A stretch of DNA of 64,000 bases. It comes from Cryomorpha ignava (GTDB lineage Bacteria; Bacteroidota; Bacteroidia; Flavobacteriales_D; Cryomorphaceae). This document shows positions 17,758-27,701 of this stretch, one piece after another (the first letter of the stretch is position 1; every line of letters begins with the position of its first letter). The notes beneath the pieces were generated by a model. That model ran no database searches, was not told the DNA's origin, and worked only from the letters and a program-made list of their open reading frames with translations. Made by a program: the position numbers and the translations under genes. The DNA is taken from contig NZ_JAAGVY010000003.1 of assembly GCF_010686655.1 (NCBI RefSeq), forward strand, positions 124,001 through 188,000, given 5' to 3'.

Positions 17758-18624
17758 ATGATGAAATATTTAGCAATAATTATTCTTTTTTTTAGTCTTT
17801 CAAGAGCTGCTGCACAAAACGATTCTTTAATGCCAAATTTGACAGCGCATTATAGAGTTCTTTGCTTTACTGATTCACCATGGGATGTTGAACAGGACAT
17901 ATTTTTTTCTAATCCCAATCCGGCTTATGACACCGTAGATGTTTACAACCAATATGATGAGCTGTACGCCAAACTATATATGGACACACTAAAAGTTTGG
18001 ATTAAGAGAATAGATTATATTGATGATTGCTATGTTGGTTGGCCGGAAGATTTTACCAATGAATGGGAATTGCTTTATGATTTTGGACTTGAAGTGGGTG
18101 ACACAGCGTATTCACCGTATTTCGATATAGGTATAATCACATCCATTGAAGAAATACAAGTTCAAGGTCAAATTCGTAAGAAGTTTATAATTAACGAAGG
18201 AATTAATGCTTACATACAAGGGATTGGTGACACACGACACCCGTTCTATCCTAAGATGTATATGTTTGAAAACAACTATAAAACATGTACATCTCAATTG
18301 AATTATATAGGCCCTTCACCAATTGATAGCATTACATTTTCACCCGATTGCAATGGCGAAATTCTATCTACAAGCCACATGGAATTAATAAATTTTAATA
18401 TTTACCCCAACCCGGTAAGTGATAAATTACATATTTCGCTTCCGGCAGGTGTTGCTATAAGTGGCAGCATATACAACGCCGTAGGGATGCAGGTGTTAGA
18501 TTTTTCTTTTGTCAATAGTCAAACACAAGTAGATATTCGCAAACTCGAAGTCGGCACTTACTTTGTAAAGATTGAATTAGAGAATGGCAAAGTGGGTATA
18601 AACAAGTTTGTGAAAACAAGATGA
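17758..18624 (+). CDS. T9SS type A sorting domain protein of unknown function
   Basis: 288 aa. Signal peptide MMKYLAIIILFFSLSRAAAQ. A middle part of about 190 residues with no recognised domain, rich in Asp and Tyr and with six cysteines, is followed by a C-terminal sorting domain (about 215-288) beginning NIYPNPVSDKLHISLP. The sorting domain differs from that of the preceding gene at about 15 positions while the bodies are unrelated, which points to recent copying of the tail. It is probably cotranscribed with the gene before it. Confidence 0.8.
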   Translation: MMKYLAIIILFFSLSRAAAQNDSLMPNLTAHYRVLCFTDSPWDVEQDIFFSNPNPAYDTVDVYNQYDELYAKLYMDTLKVWIKRIDYIDDCYVGWPEDFTNEWELLYDFGLEVGDTAYSPYFDIGIITSIEEIQVQGQIRKKFIINEGINAYIQGIGDTRHPFYPKMYMFENNYKTCTSQLNYIGPSPIDSITFSPDCNGEILSTSHMELINFNIYPNPVSDKLHISLPAGVAISGSIYNAVGMQVLDFSFVNSQTQVDIRKLEVGTYFVKIELENGKVGINKFVKTR

Positions 18625-18697
18625 ATGGAATTTTGAAGACGCAAAAAAGTGTAGATTTTGTATTTTTAAAACATAATGAAACCAAATTCGTGAAAAC

Positions 18698-20356
18698 ATG
18701 AAACTTTCTATACTCATCCTTATTTCTTTATTTGCTGCTCAAGCAGTTGTTGGCCAAGATTGGCAACCCATTTACTTAAATGAAACTTTAAACTATCAAT
18801 CCTCTGCCAGTCCGGATGAGCCAATCGGTGTATTTGCAAGCGATCTGTCCGAAAATGCTGATTCGTCTGATGTTAGGTTAACACTCGATACCGATACTTT
18901 AGACGAATGTGACTGCGAGTCCATCTGTTTTCGCTTAAAAGCTGACTTTCTGCAAAGCAGTTTGGCCTATTTATCCGGTGGTGTTTTAGTGTTTCAAAAT
19001 CCTGATACCTTTTACATCCATACACAAGCCAATACTGGCGATTCATGGGTTTTTGAGAGTGATAATGCAGGAAATGAAATTATGGCTACTGTGTCTTCGG
19101 CTACTGCAGTAGAGGTGCTAGGTCAAGAAGATAGCTTGAAGGTTATCTCGCTTGGAACAGACGAGGAAATTCATTTATCAAAATTTCATGGTATTACAAA
19201 ATGGATTAGCTCAACAGATACGCTTGTGCTAACTTCTATTCCTAAAAGAGAATTGGGAAGCGCTTATCTCACAAAAGCAGAAGTTTATGATTTTAATGTT
19301 GGAGATGTGTTTTGCTATGTTACGGATGATAAAGACTTTACTCCCAATGAAGGGCCTTCAACGGAAACAACCATAAAATACAGACGGATACTCCGATTTG
19401 AAGTCCTAAATATTTCAGAAAATGATAGTATAAGAGAAATAGAATTTTCTTTAAGTGGAATTCGGAAATCATTTAGTCAGTATAATTCCGGGCCTCCAAA
19501 CATTTCACAGAGCTATTTTACTGATACTGTTCTTTCAATTATTAATCTCTCATCACATGAAAATATGTTTGAGTTGCCTTTGAATAAATATTGGTATCGC
19601 GGTGCATATATAAATCCGAATGAAGATTATTGGGCGATTGGTGAGCATGATGCCTTTTTTCAAGAATCTGAAGATCCCTTTATGGATCCTCAAAGTGCAA
19701 AAATGGTTCATTTAAATGCCGAAATGTTCAATGATCTGAAGATGTTGAGCTTCGGAATGAAAAATGTTGATTTAGGATTTGATTCCGAAACTACTATTTT
19801 GGAACTTCTGGATATTGAAATGTATTTGGAAGCGAATAAAGATTTTATTACATATTGTGAGAATTGGCAAAATTATGAGGCAGACCCCTACATACCAGGT
19901 GATACACTGTATGATTTATTTGAATCTTACAGAGATGACTTTAAAATGAGTGCTGAAGGTATTGGTGTCGTGGTTTATTATGGACAGTTCATGTATAGCA
20001 TCGGACCTATAGCTACTTTTAAATCATTCTTAACCGGGTACAAAAAGGGAGAAGAAACCTATGGTTATGTACCCGAGATAATAGACCTTATTTCTGTGGG
20101 AACTGCTGACCTTTCTGCCCCTATCAACTTTTCGGTATTTCCGAATCCAGCGACCAGCTCTATTCAAGTGGCTTTGCCATCATCAGAATCCGGTCAATTA
20201 GAAATTTTCGATATTTCGGGTAGAGTGCTGTTTACAATGCCACTTAATTCTGAAAGAGTAGAAATGGATATCAATCAATATCCACCTGGTGTTTACCTTA
20301 TTCGTGTAGAAACTCAAAATGGAATTGGCGTCAAGAAGATTGTTGTTTCACGTTAA
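18698..20356 (+). CDS. T9SS type A sorting domain protein of unknown function
   Basis: 552-aa secreted protein. Signal peptide of about 19 residues ending AVVGQ; a large body with no domain I recognise, acidic and with two neighbouring CDC-type cysteines near residue 65; a sorting domain of about 75 residues (FPNPATSSIQVALP ... GVYLIRVETQNGIGVKKIVV). Its sorting domain is clearly different from the two before it. The 73-nt gap upstream and 50-nt gap downstream allow either one operon or separate transcripts. Confidence 0.8.
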   Translation: MKLSILILISLFAAQAVVGQDWQPIYLNETLNYQSSASPDEPIGVFASDLSENADSSDVRLTLDTDTLDECDCESICFRLKADFLQSSLAYLSGGVLVFQNPDTFYIHTQANTGDSWVFESDNAGNEIMATVSSATAVEVLGQEDSLKVISLGTDEEIHLSKFHGITKWISSTDTLVLTSIPKRELGSAYLTKAEVYDFNVGDVFCYVTDDKDFTPNEGPSTETTIKYRRILRFEVLNISENDSIREIEFSLSGIRKSFSQYNSGPPNISQSYFTDTVLSIINLSSHENMFELPLNKYWYRGAYINPNEDYWAIGEHDAFFQESEDPFMDPQSAKMVHLNAEMFNDLKMLSFGMKNVDLGFDSETTILELLDIEMYLEANKDFITYCENWQNYEADPYIPGDTLYDLFESYRDDFKMSAEGIGVVVYYGQFMYSIGPIATFKSFLTGYKKGEETYGYVPEIIDLISVGTADLSAPINFSVFPNPATSSIQVALPSSESGQLEIFDISGRVLFTMPLNSERVEMDINQYPPGVYLIRVETQNGIGVKKIVVSR

Positions 20357-20406
20357 GATGAATTAAGCAAATAGTGTATTAGTAACACTTATAAAGACAT
20401 TACGAA

Positions 20407-21351
20407 ATGAAAATCCGATATCCATTACTCCTTATTCTATTGTTAATGGCCGTTGGTGCCCAAGCACAAACTGCGCTACTACAACAAGGCAATCAATGGT
20501 ATTATAACGTGTATTGCCTTATAATGCCAAATTGTGGATATACCAATTACAGTGTGGGGCAAGACACACTTATAAATGACGTATCGGGAACTATAGTCCA
20601 TGAAAGTTCGCTTCAAGAATTGGCAACGGAACCTGAATCTGAAATTATTATTCTTCGGCAATCAAATGATACGGTTTTCAAGTATTCACCGGAAGCCCAA
20701 GTGTGGCATACACTATATGACTTTGGCGCTCAGCCCGGCGATATTTGGGATATACAATCTGAGACCTACGTAGGTTACGGAGAGGAAGATCAGCCCGAAA
20801 CATTCAGAATAACGGTAGATTCTATCGATCAAATAGTTATTGGTCAAAATACGCATCGGGTAATCTACACCTCGGCCTGGAGTGATGGCATCGTACCCAG
20901 CGATTTTCACTTCGGTAATAATGGCGGTCGAATCATTGAAGGTATCGGACCGGTTGATCAGGCGCATGGGCTCATTGGTCAAAGTGTTTTTGAGATGTTA
21001 CCGCTACAGAATCCGAGTTTTGCGTGCTTCCTGAACAATGATGAATTAATTTGGGGAAGTGACAGCAGTCCGTGTAATGCGCTTTCGGTAGAAGGGATGA
21101 AACCAAGCTTAGCCAAACTTAACATCTATCCCAACCCTGCATTTGAAAGTTTTCAAATTGAATTACCGGATAAATCTGCCGTTTTACAATTTTACACTAC
21201 TGATCATAAATTACAAAAGATCGTTGAACTCAGCGGAAGATTTCAACATACATCTATCTCGCTTGAAGGCTTGACACCCGGTTTTTACATTATACGCCTC
21301 ATCGATCAAGATGGTAAAGTTATGGGTTACAACAAGATGGTGAAATTATAG
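20407..21351 (+). CDS. T9SS type A sorting domain protein of unknown function
   Basis: 314-aa secreted protein. Signal peptide MKIRYPLLLILLLMAVGAQAQ. The body begins LLQQGNQWYYN and has a YDFGAQPGD motif; the body of the protein at 17758 has a comparable YDFGLEVGD, so the two may share a fold. C-terminal sorting domain from about residue 240 (NIYPNPAFESFQIELP ... GFYIIRLIDQDG). Last of five consecutive genes for exported proteins. Function unknown. Confidence 0.8.
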   Translation: MKIRYPLLLILLLMAVGAQAQTALLQQGNQWYYNVYCLIMPNCGYTNYSVGQDTLINDVSGTIVHESSLQELATEPESEIIILRQSNDTVFKYSPEAQVWHTLYDFGAQPGDIWDIQSETYVGYGEEDQPETFRITVDSIDQIVIGQNTHRVIYTSAWSDGIVPSDFHFGNNGGRIIEGIGPVDQAHGLIGQSVFEMLPLQNPSFACFLNNDELIWGSDSSPCNALSVEGMKPSLAKLNIYPNPAFESFQIELPDKSAVLQFYTTDHKLQKIVELSGRFQHTSISLEGLTPGFYIIRLIDQDGKVMGYNKMVKL

Positions 21352-21422
21352 GATAGCTTTATTTCTCCTAAGCTGCAAGTTCTTAAAAGTGAAGGTCGAA
21401 ATTTTGAAATCATTTCGGTAAG

Positions 21423-21764
21423 TTACAAATGCTTTCGGACTGTTGACTTCTTAATTCTACGCGTATTCTCAGTAACTTTTTGAACTTTAGTATTTTCTAA
21501 AGAGAGCAAGGAAATATCAAGTGCTTTTTCTATTTCTACAAGTGTATCGACAGTAAAGTTATGTGTTCCTGAAAGCCATTTGGTTATTACAGATGGGTTT
21601 TTTTGACCTACAGCTTCCATAAAATCTTTATTGTTCCACTTCTTACTTTTGAGAACTTTAAATATTCTGGAAGCAAGTATCATTTTAGCGTCAGTCTTTG
21701 CCTGATCTATTGGCGATATTTCCGCTAATAATTCAGCTAGTATATTTTTTTTTGTATTATTCAT
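21423..21764 (-). CDS. HTH (XRE-type) antitoxin-like protein
   Basis: 113 aa from ATG 21764; a TTG at 21788 in the same frame would add 8 residues overlapping the upstream gene. The central part is a helix-turn-helix (about residues 40-95: WNNKDFMEAVGQKNPSVITKWLSG) like Xre/HigA antitoxins, with a basic C-terminus. It lies directly downstream of a toxin-like gene on the same strand whose frame is broken (21778-22272), so it was the second gene of a toxin-antitoxin-like pair. The HTH frame itself is intact. It may still repress its own promoter. Confidence 0.8.
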   Translation of the reverse strand: MNNTKKNILAELLAEISPIDQAKTDAKMILASRIFKVLKSKKWNNKDFMEAVGQKNPSVITKWLSGTHNFTVDTLVEIEKALDISLLSLENTKVQKVTENTRRIKKSTVRKHL

Positions 21765-21777
21765 TGCCGCATTTTTA

Positions 21778-22272
21778 TTATATATCAATGTCTATATCAA
21801 ATTCGAAATCTCCTTCAAGCTCAATTGCGTTATCAGAAAAAGCCAACTCTTTATATCGCATTAGCTCTCCCATGTGCGTTGAAATAGATCGAAGAAAGTA
21901 ATTTGTGTTTTGAAGCATATCATCTTTTTGTAAAGAACGTATGGATTTCGATTTAAAACCTCCACTTCCAACTATAAGTACACCTTTTCCGAATCTAATA
22001 CAATAGAGGCGAAGGTTGCTATTAGGTTTGTCGTAAAGAGCTCTCCTGGTTTTCCTTCTTTTGTTTTAAAGAAATACTCCTCTGCTCCCTATCGATTTTA
22101 AACGTTTTAGTATATCAATGGTTTCATTTTTAAACTTTTACGTAAATTCTTCTAAAAATAATTCCAGTAGACTATCTTTTAGAAAATCATCATTTTCATC
22201 TGCAAGAATGATCGAGTAGATTGATGCTTTTTTCCCACTGAGCAATTTAATTTTAACGAGTTTGCATTTCAT
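21778..22272 (-). pseudogene. Disrupted toxin-like gene partnered with the HTH protein
   Basis: Read from ATG 22272 on the minus strand: MKCKLVKIKLLSGKKASIYS, then an in-frame TAA at 22138-22140. It continues in the same frame as KFKNETIDILKRLKSIG to a second TAA at 22066-22068. There the next ~10 residues (KTKEGKPGE) make sense only in another frame, before the original frame resumes with ALYDKPNSNLRLYCIRFGKG, VGSGGFKSKS and a clean end at 21778. So there is one nonsense mutation and a compensating pair of indels. Intact length would be about 164 residues. It resembles small Bacteroidota proteins that precede HTH antitoxins; the family name and activity are not known to me. Confidence 0.7.
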
Positions 22273-22844
22273 TTTGATATTGTACAAATGTAGATAATTT
22301 CACTTAAAAGTGAAATTAAAAATCAAAATTTGAACTTTATTAACTACTTAATGAGTTGGTAGGAGGTTCAAAATTATAAAATTAAGCAGATACATGCGTC
22401 ATTTTTCGAAAATGTAGGAATAGTTTTGGATTCTGCAATATGCCTCTCAAATATCTATAAACTAATTAGATTAAGGGAATTCAGAGATTTGTTTGCATAT
22501 TATATAGTTTCGCTGATAATATCCCACTTTATGATTCGAAAGTCGATATTATTATAACTTAAGTGGTGTTGTGAGCCAATCAAAACCTGCTGTAGAAGCG
22601 GGTTTATTTCTGAATTTCGGAATGAAACTTTATTCATGTTTAAAATATTTTTTTCCAAATGAAATGCCACCTGTATAATTTGCACTTGAGAAATTATTCT
22701 AAAGAGAATTGCGCAAAAAAATAGTATATCCACCTTTTCAAATTTAGGGATAGTATATGTAGTTGAACTATATTTGGCCGTGGAGATTGGATAGCCTTGA
22801 GGAATAAAGAGGCATGAAGATAATCGAATTAAAATGAAAAAAAC
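22273..22844. other. 572-nt intergenic region before mgsA
   Basis: AT-rich and without a supported gene on either strand. A TATATTTG box at 22769-22776 fits the -7 consensus and would give mgsA a leader of about 60 nt; no TTG element lies at the right distance. The rest may be decayed flank of the toxin-like locus. Confidence 0.4.
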
Positions 22845-23216
22845 ATGAAACTCGCCATAATTGCACACGATGGAAAAAAAGCCGAAATGGTTCGTTTTCT
22901 AACAGATCATCATGAATTTTTACAACGCAACGATGTACAACTGGTAGCTACAGGTACCACCGGAATGCACGTAGAGCGCGCAGGACTCGACGTGCAAAAA
23001 GTAGCTTCAGGGCCGCGTGGTGGCGATGCGCAAATAGCGGCAATGGTTACAGAAGGTGCCATAACAGCAGTGTTCTTTTTTCGTGATCCCCTTGATCGAC
23101 ACCCCCATGAGCCCGATATTGCCATGCTTATGCGGATATGTGATGTGCATAATGTACCTTTGGCAACCAACCCGGCCACGGCCGAATTGATAATAAAAGG
23201 ATTTGAACAACCGTAA
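22845..23216 (+). CDS. mgsA: Methylglyoxal synthase
   Basis: Converts dihydroxyacetone phosphate to methylglyoxal and phosphate, a non-phosphorylating bypass that relieves sugar-phosphate stress. 123 aa, close to the family norm (about 150 with tails). Motifs: an N-terminal IAHDGKKAEMV strand-loop, GTTG phosphate loop, SGPRGGDAQIAA (catalytic Asp) and FFRDPLDRHPHEPDIAML. Twelve nucleotides upstream of the aldolase gene, so the enzyme that makes dihydroxyacetone phosphate and the one that drains it are expressed together. Confidence 0.94.
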   Translation: MKLAIIAHDGKKAEMVRFLTDHHEFLQRNDVQLVATGTTGMHVERAGLDVQKVASGPRGGDAQIAAMVTEGAITAVFFFRDPLDRHPHEPDIAMLMRICDVHNVPLATNPATAELIIKGFEQP

Positions 23217-23227
23217 AAATAGTTAAG

Positions 23228-24298
23228 ATGAATAAGAAATTTCGTTCAGGAGTGCTTCATGGTCAAGAAGTTACCGATCTGCTAAATTATGCCAACCAAA
23301 ATGATTTTGCACTGCCCGCCGTTAATGTCATTGGAACCAATTCTGTAAATGCTGTTTTGGAAACTGCCCGCGACCTCAACTCACCGGTTATGATTCAATT
23401 TTCGAATGGAGGTGCACACTTTTTTGCCGGAAAAGGCCTTAGCAATGAAAACCAAAAAGCCGCTGTAGCAGGCGGTGTGAGCGGTGCGCTTCACGTACAC
23501 GAAATGGCAAAAGCATACGGTGTGCCAGTAGTATTGCATACAGATCATGCTGCCAAAAAACTCCTTCCGTGGATTGACGGATTACTCGATGCCGGCGAAG
23601 CTTATTACAAGAAAAACGGCCAGCCGCTTTACAGCTCGCACATGCTTGATCTTAGCGAAGAGCCCATTGAAGAAAACATTGAAACCAGTGCACGCTATTT
23701 TGAACGCATGAACAAAATGGGCATGACTCTAGAAATAGAACTTGGTGTAACAGGCGGTGAAGAAGATGGCGTGGACAATTCAGATGTGGATAGCTCAAAG
23801 CTTTATACACAGCCCGAAGAAGTGGCTTATGCTTACGAAAAGCTAAAAGCTATTTCAGATAATTTTACGATTGCCGCCGCTTTTGGAAATGTACACGGAG
23901 TTTACAAACCCGGAAACGTTTCGCTGAAACCCATTATTCTTAAAAATTCGCAAGATTATATTATCAAGAAATTCAATACCGGTGAGCAGCCTGTAAACTT
24001 TGTTTTTCACGGTGGTAGCGGTTCTTCGCAAGCCGAAATCCGCGAAGCAATATCTTATGGTGCCATTAAAATGAATATCGATACCGACATGCAATGGGCA
24101 TATTGGGATGGCGTAAAGAATTACTACAAATCAAATGAAGGATTTTTGCAATCGCAAATCGGAAATCCTGATGGCGATGACAAACCGAATAAGAAATACT
24201 ACGATCCACGCGTGTGGTTGCGCAAAGGCGAAGAGACTTTTGTTCAACGACTTAAACAAGCCTTTGAAGATTTGAATTGCGTAAATAAAAACGCTTAA
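23228..24298 (+). CDS. fbaA: Class II fructose-bisphosphate aldolase
   Basis: Zinc-dependent aldolase that cleaves fructose-1,6-bisphosphate into dihydroxyacetone phosphate and glyceraldehyde-3-phosphate. 356 aa, the long (type A) class II form. Seen: LHTDHAAKK with the catalytic Asp and zinc His near residue 105-110, a glutamate zinc-site region ELGVTGGEEDGV near 172, and the phosphate/cation loops FHGGSGSS and MNIDTDMQW near 260-290. Second gene of mgsA-fba-pgi. Confidence 0.95.
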   Translation: MNKKFRSGVLHGQEVTDLLNYANQNDFALPAVNVIGTNSVNAVLETARDLNSPVMIQFSNGGAHFFAGKGLSNENQKAAVAGGVSGALHVHEMAKAYGVPVVLHTDHAAKKLLPWIDGLLDAGEAYYKKNGQPLYSSHMLDLSEEPIEENIETSARYFERMNKMGMTLEIELGVTGGEEDGVDNSDVDSSKLYTQPEEVAYAYEKLKAISDNFTIAAAFGNVHGVYKPGNVSLKPIILKNSQDYIIKKFNTGEQPVNFVFHGGSGSSQAEIREAISYGAIKMNIDTDMQWAYWDGVKNYYKSNEGFLQSQIGNPDGDDKPNKKYYDPRVWLRKGEETFVQRLKQAFEDLNCVNKNA

Positions 24299-24313
24299 TC
24301 TTCTTCGATTTTT

Positions 24314-25957
24314 ATGCTGCCCAAAGTTTCCTTTGCCGATACGGACTCATATAAGATTTTAAAAGATCATGCCGCGCGCATGAATAATATTTCCATGCGC
24401 CAGCTTTTTAAGCAAGATCAAGATAGGTTTAAAAAGCTTACTTCATGCTTTGAAAATATTCTGCTTGATTATAGCAAGAATAAAATAGATGATGCGGTGA
24501 TGAGCACTCTTACTGATTTGGCAAAAGAGTGCAAACTCAATGAGGCCATTGAAGCAATGTTTTCGGGAGCGGAAATCAATGAAACAGAGGGCAGAGCTGT
24601 TTTGCATACGGCACTCCGTACGCAAAGTGATGCCCCAATTATAATTGACGGCGAGAATATTATTCCTGAAATACGTGCGGTTCAAAGCCAAATGAAATCC
24701 TTTTCTGAAAAGGTGATTTCTGGGCAGTGGAAAGGATTTACGGGTAAACCAATCCAGCACATTGTAAACATTGGAATTGGCGGATCTGACCTTGGGCCGG
24801 TCATGGTTACCGAAGCGCTCAAAGCGTATTCAAATCATCTAAAACTGCACTTTGTAAGCAATGTTGACGCAACGCATATTGCTGAAGCCTTTAAACTTAT
24901 AGATCCTGAAACCACGCTTTTCATCATTGCTTCCAAAACTTTTACCACACAGGAAACAATGACCAATGCGCACACAGCCCGAAAGTGGTTTTTGGAAAAT
25001 GGTGGTTCTGAAAAAGATATTGAACAGCATTTCATTGCACTTTCTACCAATGTGGAAGCTGTGCAGAAATTTGGTATTCACCCCGATAACATGTTCCGCT
25101 TTTGGGATTGGGTAGGAGGGCGGTATTCGCTTTGGTCGGCTATTGGACTTTCCATTTCGCTGGCTATTGGTTATGATAATTTTTCGGATTTGCTGAAAGG
25201 TGCTGCCGCAATGGATACCCATTTTCGCGAAAAGCGCACGGCAAGTATGCCAGCCGTTTTGGCCTTGCTCGGAATCTGGTACAATAATTTTTTCGATGCT
25301 CAAAGTCAGGCTATTTTGCCTTACGATCAGTACATGCACAGATTTGCCGCCTATTTTCAGCAGGGCGATATGGAGAGTAATGGAAAGTCTGTTGATAGAA
25401 ACGGAAAAACAGTCTCTTATCAAACCGGTCCGATTATTTGGGGAGAGCCCGGCACCAATGGGCAGCACGCATTTTATCAGCTTATTCATCAGGGTACGAA
25501 GTTCATTCCCTGCGATTTTATTGCACCGGCTCAAAGTCAAAATCCCATCGGCAATCACCACGTAAAGTTAATGGCAAACTTCTTTGCCCAAACAGAAGCT
25601 TTAATGAATGGCAAAACATCGGCGGAAGCCAAAACCGACCTTGAAGCAGCAGGAAAATCACCCAAAGAAATAGAAGAGCTATTGCCACACAAGGTTTTTG
25701 AGGGTGACAATCCCACAAATTCTATTCTTGTTAAGAAAATAAATCCCCATACCCTCGGTAGCCTTATAGCCATGTACGAACACAAAATTTTCGTGCAGGG
25801 TGTTATTTGGAATGTGTACAGCTTTGACCAATGGGGCGTAGAGCTTGGAAAAGTGCTGGCTCAAAAAATTCTTCCAGAACTCGAATCATCCGAGCTGGTA
25901 AATTCGCACGATGCGAGTACAAATGGACTTATCAATGCCTTTAAGGCAATGCGCTAA
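24314..25957 (+). CDS. pgi: Glucose-6-phosphate isomerase
   Basis: Interconverts glucose-6-phosphate and fructose-6-phosphate. 547 aa, standard for the E. coli-type enzyme. Both family signatures are visible: [11 protein letters not shown] near residue 155 and [13 protein letters not shown] near 270. The base-catalyst Glu region ([16 protein letters not shown]) near 380 and the C-terminal Lys region ([13 protein letters not shown]) near 500 are present. It follows fba by 15 nt and links the glucose-6-phosphate from maltose breakdown to pfkA. Confidence 0.97.
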   Translation: MLPKVSFADTDSYKILKDHAARMNNISMRQLFKQDQDRFKKLTSCFENILLDYSKNKIDDAVMSTLTDLAKECKLNEAIEAMFSGAEINETEGRAVLHTALRTQSDAPIIIDGENIIPEIRAVQSQMKSFSEKVISGQWKGFTGKPIQHIVNIGIGGSDLGPVMVTEALKAYSNHLKLHFVSNVDATHIAEAFKLIDPETTLFIIASKTFTTQETMTNAHTARKWFLENGGSEKDIEQHFIALSTNVEAVQKFGIHPDNMFRFWDWVGGRYSLWSAIGLSISLAIGYDNFSDLLKGAAAMDTHFREKRTASMPAVLALLGIWYNNFFDAQSQAILPYDQYMHRFAAYFQQGDMESNGKSVDRNGKTVSYQTGPIIWGEPGTNGQHAFYQLIHQGTKFIPCDFIAPAQSQNPIGNHHVKLMANFFAQTEALMNGKTSAEAKTDLEAAGKSPKEIEELLPHKVFEGDNPTNSILVKKINPHTLGSLIAMYEHKIFVQGVIWNVYSFDQWGVELGKVLAQKILPELESSELVNSHDASTNGLINAFKAMR

Positions 25958-26061
25958 GTATCGTTTATCACCATTTTTGAAACAAGTTTTTTGTTAAGGT
26001 CGTATGAAATTGCGAAACCTTGCACGTCGAAAGACAAGCTAAGAAACGAAAAACTAAAACG

Positions 26062-27504
26062 ATGAAAAAAATTTTACTCCCCTTGTTTATGGGTGCGGTG
26101 GCTTTTTCTGCCAATGCGCAAATTAGTAATGGTGATTTTGAAAGATGGGACAAAGTGCTTCTATTTCAACATCCTTCCGGGGCTTCAGCAACGATGAGTT
26201 CAAATTATGAAACCTATTTTGATAATGGGCTTCTCAATGTTACCAAAGAAGAAGTAAACGGTAATTCCTTTGTGCGAATAGAAAATATTATGGGTACAGA
26301 AAATGTACAGCCGGGATTTTTTATTTTTGGGAAAGTTCCTTCTGAGGATATGGTGTTTAGCGCCGGCAATCCAATTTCGGATGTCAATATGACCGGTATA
26401 TCAATGGACTTAAATTACGATATGCTTGATCGTGAAGGTTTTGTAATTGTGCAATTTAAGAACGGAAATACTCCCGTAGGCGAAGGGAATTATGGCCCGG
26501 GAACCTATTTTTTTCCTATTTCGGGAAGTCAGGATTGGAGCAATACTGAATTTTTATTTGACAATCCTATAGATCCGTCAGCAAATACCTGCGTCGTCGC
26601 TCTTGCATCTGCAGATCTTATTAATGAGGATTTGCCATTTGCCGAAGGTTCCTTTATGGAGGTTGATAATATCGCTTTTATAGGTTCGGAAAGTACTTTT
26701 CAAGGAGGCGACTTTGAATTCTGGTCGTATGTGGAGCCACTATACGTGCCGGGCGATTGCTATGTAGATATACATCCATTCGATCAAAATTACCAGAAAT
26801 CTCTTGATTCGTATCAAGGTTCATTTGCCCTTAGATTGAATTCAACGTTGCGCAATGATAATGTAGATGTGGGATACGCGCTAATGGGAGAGAAAAATGA
26901 AGAAGGTGGGATTGCACCAACTATCGCATTGGGCGATATGACTATTTTATCATTTATGTATTATTATTTAGCACAGGACGATATGGGAGAAGCCAAACTT
27001 GTGTTTTACAATGAGTCTAGCGGTAGCTATACACCCGTTTACGAACATAGCATCGAGCTCACATCAAATGAAAACTATCAACTAATTGAATTTCCATTTG
27101 GAAATGAATTAGAGGAGCAGGAGATCGTTGCAACTCATATGAGTATTGAATTTAAATCGAGTATTGAGACAGAAAACATAACGGCAATAGACGGCAGTGT
27201 TCTTTTACTCGATAACGTTAGCCTTGGTAATGCACTCGGACTAAATCCGGCGATGACTAAACAATCTCTTAGACAGGTGAGGTCGTATCCAAATCCAACT
27301 ATGGGGAGAGTAGTGTTTAATTTTGGTACAAATAGAGCCGGTTACTATCGTGTTTACAATCAACTTGGTAGCCAGGTTGCTATACGTGAATTTAGTAGTA
27401 CAAAAGAAGTTGTTTTTGATTTGTATCCTTATCCTTCAGGCGTTTACACCTTTAGGTTTTTCCATAATGCCGGAACAGATTACGCACGCGTAATTCGCGA
27501 ATAA
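26062..27504 (+). CDS. T9SS type A sorting domain protein with two related beta modules
   Basis: 480-aa secreted protein starting at ATG 26062 (MKKILLPLFMGAVAFSANAQ signal); the frame is open back to 26020, but that adds residues before a perfect signal. Two successive modules both begin with a [N/G]GDFE.W motif (residues about 24 and 215), like carbohydrate-binding jelly-roll domains of Bacteroidota surface proteins. C-terminal sorting domain from about 410 (SYPNPTMGRVVFNFG ... GVYTFRFFHNAGT). Followed by a strong terminator. Role unknown; adhesion or glycan binding is plausible. Confidence 0.82.
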   Translation: MKKILLPLFMGAVAFSANAQISNGDFERWDKVLLFQHPSGASATMSSNYETYFDNGLLNVTKEEVNGNSFVRIENIMGTENVQPGFFIFGKVPSEDMVFSAGNPISDVNMTGISMDLNYDMLDREGFVIVQFKNGNTPVGEGNYGPGTYFFPISGSQDWSNTEFLFDNPIDPSANTCVVALASADLINEDLPFAEGSFMEVDNIAFIGSESTFQGGDFEFWSYVEPLYVPGDCYVDIHPFDQNYQKSLDSYQGSFALRLNSTLRNDNVDVGYALMGEKNEEGGIAPTIALGDMTILSFMYYYLAQDDMGEAKLVFYNESSGSYTPVYEHSIELTSNENYQLIEFPFGNELEEQEIVATHMSIEFKSSIETENITAIDGSVLLLDNVSLGNALGLNPAMTKQSLRQVRSYPNPTMGRVVFNFGTNRAGYYRVYNQLGSQVAIREFSSTKEVVFDLYPYPSGVYTFRFFHNAGTDYARVIRE

Positions 27505-27572
27505 TAAGGCGATTTATCGCAGAAGCTTTCAGGGTTTTCCAAATTATATTGGTCACTGACGGCAACAAGTTT

Positions 27573-27611
27573 ATAGGGAAGAGATCTTTTAGATCTCTTC
27601 CCTATTTTTTT
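27573..27611 (+). terminator. Strong Rho-independent terminator
   Basis: Perfect hairpin GGGAAGAGATCT (27576-27587), loop TTT, AGATCTCTTCCC (27591-27602). It is extended by ATA/TAT pairs on the outside and followed by a T run, 70 nt after the T9SS gene. Confidence 0.85.
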
Positions 27612-27637
27612 ATGGCTGCATTATCATTTCTGTTTTT

Positions 27638-27656
27638 AAGTGTATATATGACACGA
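27638..27656 (+). promoter_or_regulatory. Candidate Nudix-regulator operator upstream of the MFS transporter
   Basis: AAGTGT-ATATATG-ACACGA, the same 6-7-6 layout as AAGTGT-N7-ACACTT at pfkA, with 10 of the 12 arm positions shared. It lies 46 nt before the ATG at 27702 and just upstream of a weak -7-like TATCTTG (27670-27676). Confidence 0.4.
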
Positions 27657-27701
27657 AGACATTTTTTTCTATCTTGCCCGCATCTTTTAAAGAGTTAGAT
27701 T

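Noticed and set aside
22500-22868. 122-codon minus-strand open frame overlapping the mgsA start
   Set aside because: Composition like AT-rich noncoding DNA, overlaps the mgsA start and resembles no family.
24839-25561. 240-codon minus-strand open frame within pgi
   Set aside because: Lies wholly inside the strongly supported pgi gene and shows no domain features.
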